Assembly (NCBI RefSeq): GCF_011752565.1 | Contig: NZ_VWXK01000043.1 | Span: 1-46,346, forward strand | Reading direction: 5' to 3' | DNA length: 46,346 nucleotides | From: Pantoea sp. Ap-967 | GTDB taxonomy: Bacteria; Pseudomonadota; Gammaproteobacteria; Pseudomonadales; Pseudomonadaceae | In this document: positions 46,226-46,346 of the stretch, piece after piece | Layout: each line of letters starts with the position of its first letter | Numbering within the stretch: position 1 is the stretch's first letter | The notes under the pieces: generated by a model | The model's input: only the letters and a program-made list of their open reading frames with translations | What the model was told of the DNA's origin: nothing | Databases searched by the model: none | Translations under genes and position numbers: made by a program

Positions 46226-46346
46226 TGGTCAAGTAATTTTGGACACCGATTAAGGTTTATGCCGCCGCTTTGAGCTTTTCCTCCATGGCTACCGGTGTTT
46301 CATAGCCGTTGTAGCTGTGGAGGCGCTTGAGGTTGTAGCGCATCAG
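46226..46346 (-). mobile_element. 3' end of an IS3-family insertion sequence, cut by window edge
   Basis: The DNA changes from REP to TGGTCAAGTAATTTTGGACA near 46226, followed by the transposase 3' end. This looks like an IS terminal region. The exact terminal base cannot be fixed because the other end is outside the window. Confidence 0.7.
46257..46346 (-). CDS. IS3-family transposase (OrfB), C-terminal fragment
   Basis: The last 29 residues read LMRYNLKRLHSYNGYETPVA then MEEKLKAAA and stop. The R-(Y/H)-N..R.H...GY.TP pattern is typical of the C-terminus of IS3-group integrase-type transposases. The rest lies beyond the right edge, so it cannot be told whether the element is intact. Confidence 0.75.
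   Translation of the reverse strand: MMRYNLKRLHSYNGYETPVAMEEKLKAAA

Overview
The window is GC-rich chromosomal DNA of a Pseudomonas, most likely of the P. putida group. The gene order (dcd, csp, mrp, metG, rnf, nth, argG, motY, pyrC, rnt, peroxiredoxin, bfd, bfr, grxD, argF, glpFKRD, gltIJKL, aauSR) is the conserved Pseudomonas core backbone. The intergenic spaces carry REP-type palindromes built around a TAGGAGCG core, as in P. putida. This assignment rests on recognising gene families and gene order; no search was run.

Layout from left to right. (1) 1-7362: a possible gene fragment at the edge, then the ligase-associated DNA repair set (MBL-fold exonuclease, ATP-dependent ligase, DEXH helicase, PdeM-type phosphoesterase) with an M14 zinc hydrolase between ligase and helicase. 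(2) 7363-12243: a small Pro-rich protein, dcd, a cold-shock gene with a structured leader, mrp/apbC and metG. (3) 12434-15975: a reduced Rnf-like operon (A, D, G, E, without B and C) leading into nth and a small PA3496-family gene. (4) 16021-17384: a NarL/LuxR-type response regulator divergent from an unknown membrane protein. (5) 17462-21925: argG, motY, pyrC-rnt. (6) 22157-24274: peroxiredoxin, bfd, bfr, grxD (peroxide and iron handling). (7) 24366-29479: a molybdopterin oxidoreductase, argF translationally coupled to an orphan ABC ATPase, and ybaK. (8) 29782-34963: the glycerol regulon glpF, glpK, glpR, glpD. (9) 35003-39127: a 1374-residue protein with a dermonecrotic-toxin-like N region, leucine-rich repeats and a C-terminal NEL (IpaH/SspH-type) E3 ubiquitin ligase domain. 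(10) 39459-45967: the acidic amino acid transporter gltIJKL and its two-component regulators aauS-aauR. (11) 45987-46346: two tandem 119-bp REP modules next to the end of an IS3-type element.

Regulation can be read at several places. ArgR-type half-sites with 21-bp phasing lie in front of argG and argF. Two AauR-type sites and a sigma-54 -24/-12 promoter precede gltI. GTTCAC-containing repeats precede glpF and glpD. A TAGG-N6-CCTA palindrome recurs upstream of the response regulator, between ybaK and glpF, and before glpR. A-rich CA motifs of the Crc/Hfq type lie in the glpF and gltI leaders.

The most unusual items are the Rnf-like operon, which keeps its flavin-attachment motifs but lacks RnfB, RnfC and key A/E cysteines; the NEL-type effector gene facing the glutamate transporter; and the recurring TAGG-N6-CCTA palindrome. 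No tRNA, rRNA, CRISPR array or prophage was seen.
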